From assembly GCA_036897525.1 (NCBI GenBank), contig JAYMTJ010000032.1, positions 36,001 through 100,000 of the forward strand: DNA of 64,000 nucleotides, given 5' to 3'. The notes below the pieces were generated by a model that saw only the letters and a program-made list of their open reading frames with translations, was not told the origin of the DNA and did not search any database. The position numbers and the translations under genes are program-made. Positions within the stretch are counted from its first letter, which is position 1, and each line of letters starts with the position of its first letter. Source of the DNA: Pelargonium x hortorum. Lineage: Eukaryota > Streptophyta > Magnoliopsida > Geraniales > Geraniaceae. Shown piece after piece: positions 61,001 to 64,000 of the stretch.

Positions 61001-64000
61001 ACGGGATACTCTATAAAAAATAATGGCTAAGCTAACTACCCCTTACCGAGCTCTTCCTTTTTAATGATAAGGGAGTCAACCAAACGAAAAACTCTATCTG
61101 ATAGAAGAATTCCCAGAAAGCTTGTCTTCTGTTGCGGGTTATAACTCATAAAGCAACCTTAGGTAAGAAATTTGGCGAATCTTTATATAAATAACTATTA
61201 TTCCTATCTGGAAGAAAGGAGAGAAAAGAGCCCTGATAACTTGTTGTAAAGATAATAAATACCACCCAAGTCCATGTACTAAAAGATAAATAAGAGAAAT
61301 TTCAAGCTCTAGGTTTTCCTAGATATGAAATATCTATACTATACTAACTATCCTGTGGATAAAGAAAAGGAACCTTTTCATTTTTTTCTTAAGCAGTATA
61401 CTAAGCGACTTCGCTTACCGCTGTTTATATAAATTCTTTAGTATGAGTTCGACCTAAGTATTAATAGCTAAATATATATATATCTGGGCTTGGAGCTTAG
61501 TAACTGGTAATATAAGATCCAAGATACTGAAAATGACTATTTAAATCCATATCAATATAGTGAAAGTATGAGCGCAACTAGGAGAATAAAATTTGTTCGC
61601 CTATTGGGATCTCAGCTCAGTACGATAGAGAAGCGGAATTAAACAAATTTGAAAGGCAATCTTTTAGTTTAGTAGTACTAAATATTAACTCCTTGTTTAC
61701 CGGAAATGGTATAGAGACTGTAACAAAGTCTTTATTCCGAAGTAATAAAAGGATTGTCTTAGCTTATAACAAACAAATGGATATGTAAACTCCAGATCAT
61801 GCAAAAACTTGCGGAGAATCTATAATATCAAAGTCTAGTAGACAAGGCGGCGATTAGTTTAGTTACTCTTTTCTTTGTAGATTTCAATTGGGTATATGCC
61901 TTTTTTAATCCAGAATTTGAAACTTTTAGACTTAGTTTAGGGGAAATCTTCTTATAATAAAAGAATCTATTTCTTATCTATAAAGGGGGTTTTAGTTCTT
62001 AAATATCTAAAACCACTCTACGGGTCCCTAGCCTGATTCGCTAACTATAGGTAAATAGAAAGCCTAACTCAAGGGTTTAACGTATCCATCCAATATAGAT
62101 AGAAGCCAAAAGGTCCGTGTACTCAAATACGGAATATTGTAATTTCCAGCTATTAACATATATATGAGGCCTAAATAACTACTCCCATCCCCATGAGGCC
62201 CTGTACAAGGCAGGGGACAGAATTTTTACGGATAAACTCCTGAAGAGGTCCTTATTGAGGAACTAAAGCGTTACAAGACCAAGTCGTATTCGCAATTTAG
62301 GATTCGGAGAGGAGTACCCTTTATTTTACCGGGGGTCCCTATGCCTGCTCTGGAGGTTAAAAAAAACTTAAGAGAGAGTTATCTATTTTAGGGCGTTTTA
62401 ACTATTGCCTGAGAAGGGCGTAGCTCCATATGAATTATAGCGAAACCCCTGTTCTAGAGTTCAAGAGGATTGTGTATAAAAATAGAAAACCCCGGTTTAG
62501 ATTCTATTCTCTACTAAAACCGTAAATTCAAATACAATAAGTTGTATTTAATTATATAAAAATCCCGGCTATCCCGTGCCGTGAGAAGCTAAAAAAGCCG
62601 CTAACTCGGCTAAAACTCTAAGTTGTATTGCCAAGTAGATTAGGGTTTACTTAGTTATTGAATACCTTATAAAAAGTATCTAATCGAGAATAATTTCGTG
62701 CAAGGTAATAAAAACATTTAAAAAAATTAATAGTAGACCTGGAGCTTCCTATCTATGTTACATAATATGTAGGAAGAGCCCAAGTCACAGAAGCAACAAG
62801 CATAGAAATCCTGGAACTGTTATTATTAGATCCCGAAAACACCACATAGAATAGAAGTCGTCTAAAGAATAATTAATAAAATAAAGAAATTTCTAATAAC
62901 TTTTACAAAGTAAGTAGTTTAACCCAGGAGTCATTTACACTGCAAGAAAATAGTTACTTATAAACAGATGTAGTATCTAAATCTTTGCGAAAATTTGAAG
63001 GATATAAAGTTCCCGCTTTAATTTTAATCTCTCTTTTTAATCTCAGACTAGTTCCTAACTTAAGTGCATTTTTTCCCTCTATTACGACTCGAAACCCCTT
63101 TTACTTTGACTTTTGGTACCCCCCTGCCCTCTTAATCTATATTAAGAATAAAGCTGTTCATTGCTAACCTAGGATAGGATCTTGGCTACTTGCCTTTTAC
63201 TAGATTTGTTATAGTAAGACTAAACCTCAATGAACAGGGAACCCTCATATCTTTTAAAAGGGCAGACTTTTGTAAAGTAACACCCAATACTGTATATCTC
63301 GAGCTATAGAACTCCTAATAAAGTGTGAAAAAACGAAGCCTTTTCAATAATTCGTAATTATCTTAAGCAAACGCACATTTAACTTCTATCTGGACAAAAC
63401 GCCAAAAACAGGAACAAAAAAGACTTTACTTGTTGGCTAGTAAAAAACTAAACGGACTCTACTGGTATACCCCTGTCTAGATTCTAGACCTCGAAAAATG
63501 ACTATACTGAAGGGTTGACCTAAACTAAAGTACCCCCTTCTACATCCACCCGAATTTCTAGATTATTTAACTCAACTCAAAGGCAGGGAAGAGTGACTTT
63601 TTACAAGCCAGAAATAACTACTATAATAACAAGAAAGAAACCCAGGAAGAATTTTGTAACAAAAAGTACAGCTATGCGGTGTTTTCAGTCAGCGCTATTC
63701 AGAGATTGGGTAAGTGATTCATTTGTACTAACATGTTTGGCTGTATTAGAGTGCCCTCTTTGAATGAGTATCCCTTTATGTGTTATATTTTCTTTCTATC
63801 CTAAAGGAATTGCTTAGAAAAAAGTATAAAGAGGGAGCCTATTCTCATAAAAGGATTCCATATTGTGGGCCTTCTAACAAAACAAATTAAGTCAGAAATC
63901 CAAACTGCTCGGGTCTTGGAATAAGGTACTCAATAGCTAGGAAAATGTATTCCATGTGTATTAGTTAACATGTGCAGTTGTTAAACAGTATTGATTGACG
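58061..64000. other. non-coding AT-rich stretch
   Basis: The only frames are 60-64 codons (58449-58643 on -, 59003-59185 on +, 62985-63167 on +), with no recognisable similarity. GGGCCC lies at 58251-58256, a (AT)6 run at 61472-61483 and a CCCTG/CAGGG hairpin at 62199-62215. The last part (about 63.36-63.60 kb) is mildly C-rich (about 55 C to 37 G over 240 bases), possibly another decayed repeat tail. No gene, promoter or RNA is supported. Confidence 0.75.

Overview
The window is gene-poor, AT-rich DNA (about 35% G+C by sampling lines) in which I recognise no protein-coding gene, no intact rRNA and no confident tRNA. The longest open frame is 100 codons (52477-52779). It starts at TTG, contains no ATG and resembles nothing I know. 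All other open frames are about 60-90 codons, scattered on both strands, as expected by chance at this base composition. There is no Shine-Dalgarno/ORF spacing, operon structure, transposase, phage gene or CRISPR array, so this is not ordinary bacterial or phage DNA.

Best guess for origin: the non-coding bulk of a bloated organelle genome. The closest match in published knowledge is the large dinoflagellate mitochondrial genome of the Symbiodinium/Breviolum type: hundreds of kb, about 64% A+T, three protein genes, short rRNA pieces and about 99% non-coding. That is an inference from composition and absence of genes, not from a recognised gene. Expanded algal plastid or mitochondrial DNA, or a gene desert in a nuclear genome, remain possible. 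Plant mitochondrial DNA is usually more GC-rich (about 43-45%), and fungal mitochondrial DNA of this size would carry intron ORFs.

Layout. 1-24 kb: featureless AT-rich DNA with short GC-rich palindromes and hairpins, two tRNA-like stretches (11.64 and 18.95 kb) and a diverged ~80-bp repeat at 18.4 kb. 25-31 kb: a weak copy of repeat family R1 (25.2 kb), then a G-rich (+ strand) block at about 26.65-27.95 kb carrying repeat R2, then a C-rich block at 29.6-30.85 kb carrying the R3 motif pair. 36.3-36.75 kb: a local cluster of diverged ~25-bp repeats with GG...CC cores. 37-50 kb: mostly palindrome-studded AT-rich DNA. 50.4-57.8 kb: the most structured part, with an inverted R1 copy (51.0 kb) and its G-rich tail, a C-rich block with R3 (55.0-55.7 kb), two direct R1 copies (56.25 and 56.87 kb) and a second R2 copy (57.64 kb). 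59-64 kb: AT-rich DNA with little structure.

Two window-wide signals stand out. Short palindromes are over-represented: GAATTC occurs about 55 times by eye against about 22 expected from composition, and GGGCCC at least 13 times against about 2. The strand-skewed blocks are the tails of diverged dispersed repeats lying in both orientations. The genome therefore looks built from old, decaying repeat modules sprinkled with GC-rich palindromic elements. Counts were made by eye and should be recomputed.
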